From Stappia taiwanensis (GTDB lineage Bacteria; Pseudomonadota; Alphaproteobacteria; Rhizobiales; Stappiaceae), in contig NZ_BMCR01000003.1 in assembly GCF_014635285.1 (NCBI RefSeq), forward strand, positions 372,001 to 436,000: a stretch of 64,000 nt of DNA. The letters are read 5' to 3'. Shown in pieces: positions 63,493-64,000 of this stretch. A program made the translations under genes and the position numbers. Each line of letters begins with the position of its first letter. Position 1 is the first letter of the stretch. Below the pieces are notes generated by a model that was not told the origin of the DNA, did no database searches, and saw only the letters and a program-made list of their open reading frames with translations.

Positions 63493-64000
63493 ATGATGAC
63501 CAAGGCTCTTTTTTCCGGATGCGGCCCGGTTGCGGCTGCCGCCCTGCTTCTGACGGTGAGCCATATCCTGCCCGTTTCCGCCGAAAGCCCGGAAAACCTG
63601 CCGAAGGATGCTCCGGCAAGTGCTGCGGCCGCGACGCCAGAAGCTGCCCTGTCGAAGGCCCAGGCTGAACTGGACACCGCCTGGCGGGCGCTGGAGCCGC
63701 TCGGCTTTTCCGCTGGCCTCTTCGTCGAAGCGGGCAGTGTCGTCGGCTATGGCGCCTATGTGCCGCGCGCCAAGGCCAGCTTCGCCCCCACCGACACCCT
63801 GGTCGTCTATGCCCAGCCGGTCGGCTATGGCTATCGGGAAACGGAGACGGGCTATGGCATCCGGCTGACCGCCGATTACACCCTGCTCACCCCGTCCGGA
63901 CAGGTTCTGGCGGAGGAAAAGGGATTTGCCCGCCTCACGTCCGACAGCCGGGAGAAGCGCCGCGAGCTTTACATCACGCTGCGGCTCGGCTTCGACGGCC
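63493..64000 (+). CDS. Secreted hypothetical protein, N-terminal part
   Basis: Partial; cut by the right edge after about 169 residues with the frame still open. A signal peptide (MTKALFSGCGPVAAAALLLT then VSHILPVSA) leads to an Ala/Pro-rich stretch and a beta-rich domain: GAYVPRAKASFAPTDTLVVY, GYGIRLTADYTLLTPSGQVL and ELYITLRLGFDG. Similar unnamed proteins occur in Hyphomicrobiales; function unknown. Two adjacent ATG codons (63493 and 63496) are possible starts with a weak GGGGCGA ahead of them. Confidence 0.72.
   Translation, partial: MMTKALFSGCGPVAAAALLLTVSHILPVSAESPENLPKDAPASAAAATPEAALSKAQAELDTAWRALEPLGFSAGLFVEAGSVVGYGAYVPRAKASFAPTDTLVVYAQPVGYGYRETETGYGIRLTADYTLLTPSGQVLAEEKGFARLTSDSREKRRELYITLRLGFDG

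Overview
The window is GC-rich (visibly about two-thirds G+C) and densely coded. The gene content points to an alphaproteobacterium of the Hyphomicrobiales (rhizobial) type: a hisS-hisZ-hisG cluster with the long rhizobial HisG, DctB/DctD, a plant-type glutamate-cysteine ligase, DUF1127, DUF3422 and DUF2927 proteins, a CheZ-like protein and many TRAP transporters. A family-level assignment (for example Stappiaceae-like) would be a guess. I found no rRNA, tRNA, CRISPR array, prophage or intact insertion sequence.

Layout. 1-2.8 kb (minus strand): the N-terminus of an NDP-forming acyl-CoA synthetase, a tandem universal stress protein and an acyl-CoA dehydrogenase. 2.9-9.7 kb: the two-component system dctBD followed by a complete TRAP transporter dctP-dctQ-dctM. 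A near-consensus sigma-54 promoter and an upstream 10-bp dyad lie between dctD and dctP. 9.8-17.9 kb: housekeeping genes (xseA, rsmE, gshA), a DUF937-like protein, a DUF1127/LysR divergent pair, a DMT exporter and a conserved hypothetical. 18.2-19.8 kb: an amino-acid-type ABC binding protein and permease with no ATPase beside them.

19.9-34.8 kb is a carboxylate and hydroxy-acid region. A TakPQM-like 2-oxoacid TRAP operon faces a FadR-type regulator and lutABC (lactate oxidation). A small cytochrome c, a LysR regulator and glcDEF (glycolate oxidase) follow. Together they suggest uptake and oxidation of lactate, pyruvate or glycolate, with electrons passed to the respiratory chain. 34.9-39.2 kb: a membrane-anchored regulatory-domain protein, an L,D-transpeptidase, a DUF2927 protein, a CheZ-like phosphatase and tag. 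39.4-43.1 kb: a third TRAP system joined to an isocitrate lyase/PEP mutase-family enzyme and closed by a strong terminator. 43.4-48.4 kb (minus): hisS-hisZ-hisG and an amidase, tightly coupled.

48.6-52.2 kb: a GT2-GtrA glycosyltransferase, a GT39/ArnT-like transferase and a ChbG/NaxD-fold protein. This trio resembles lipid A hexosamine-modification cassettes, but the deacetylase-like member appears to have lost all of its metal and catalytic residues. 52.5-55.5 kb: a Crp-type regulator and a Cache chemoreceptor. 55.6-57.0 kb: an NsrR-like regulator facing a group III truncated hemoglobin and two very small membrane proteins (72 and 37 aa). A 12-bp inverted repeat spans the shared promoter. 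This may be a small nitrosative-stress operon with uncharacterised microproteins.

57.6-58.3 kb is a sharply AT-rich island carrying one orphan secreted protein and is the clearest sign of horizontal transfer. 58.5-61.6 kb: a MacAB/LolD-like export system (adaptor-permease-ATPase). 61.8-63.3 kb: a sigma-54 activator with a degenerate receiver. The window ends inside a secreted hypothetical protein.
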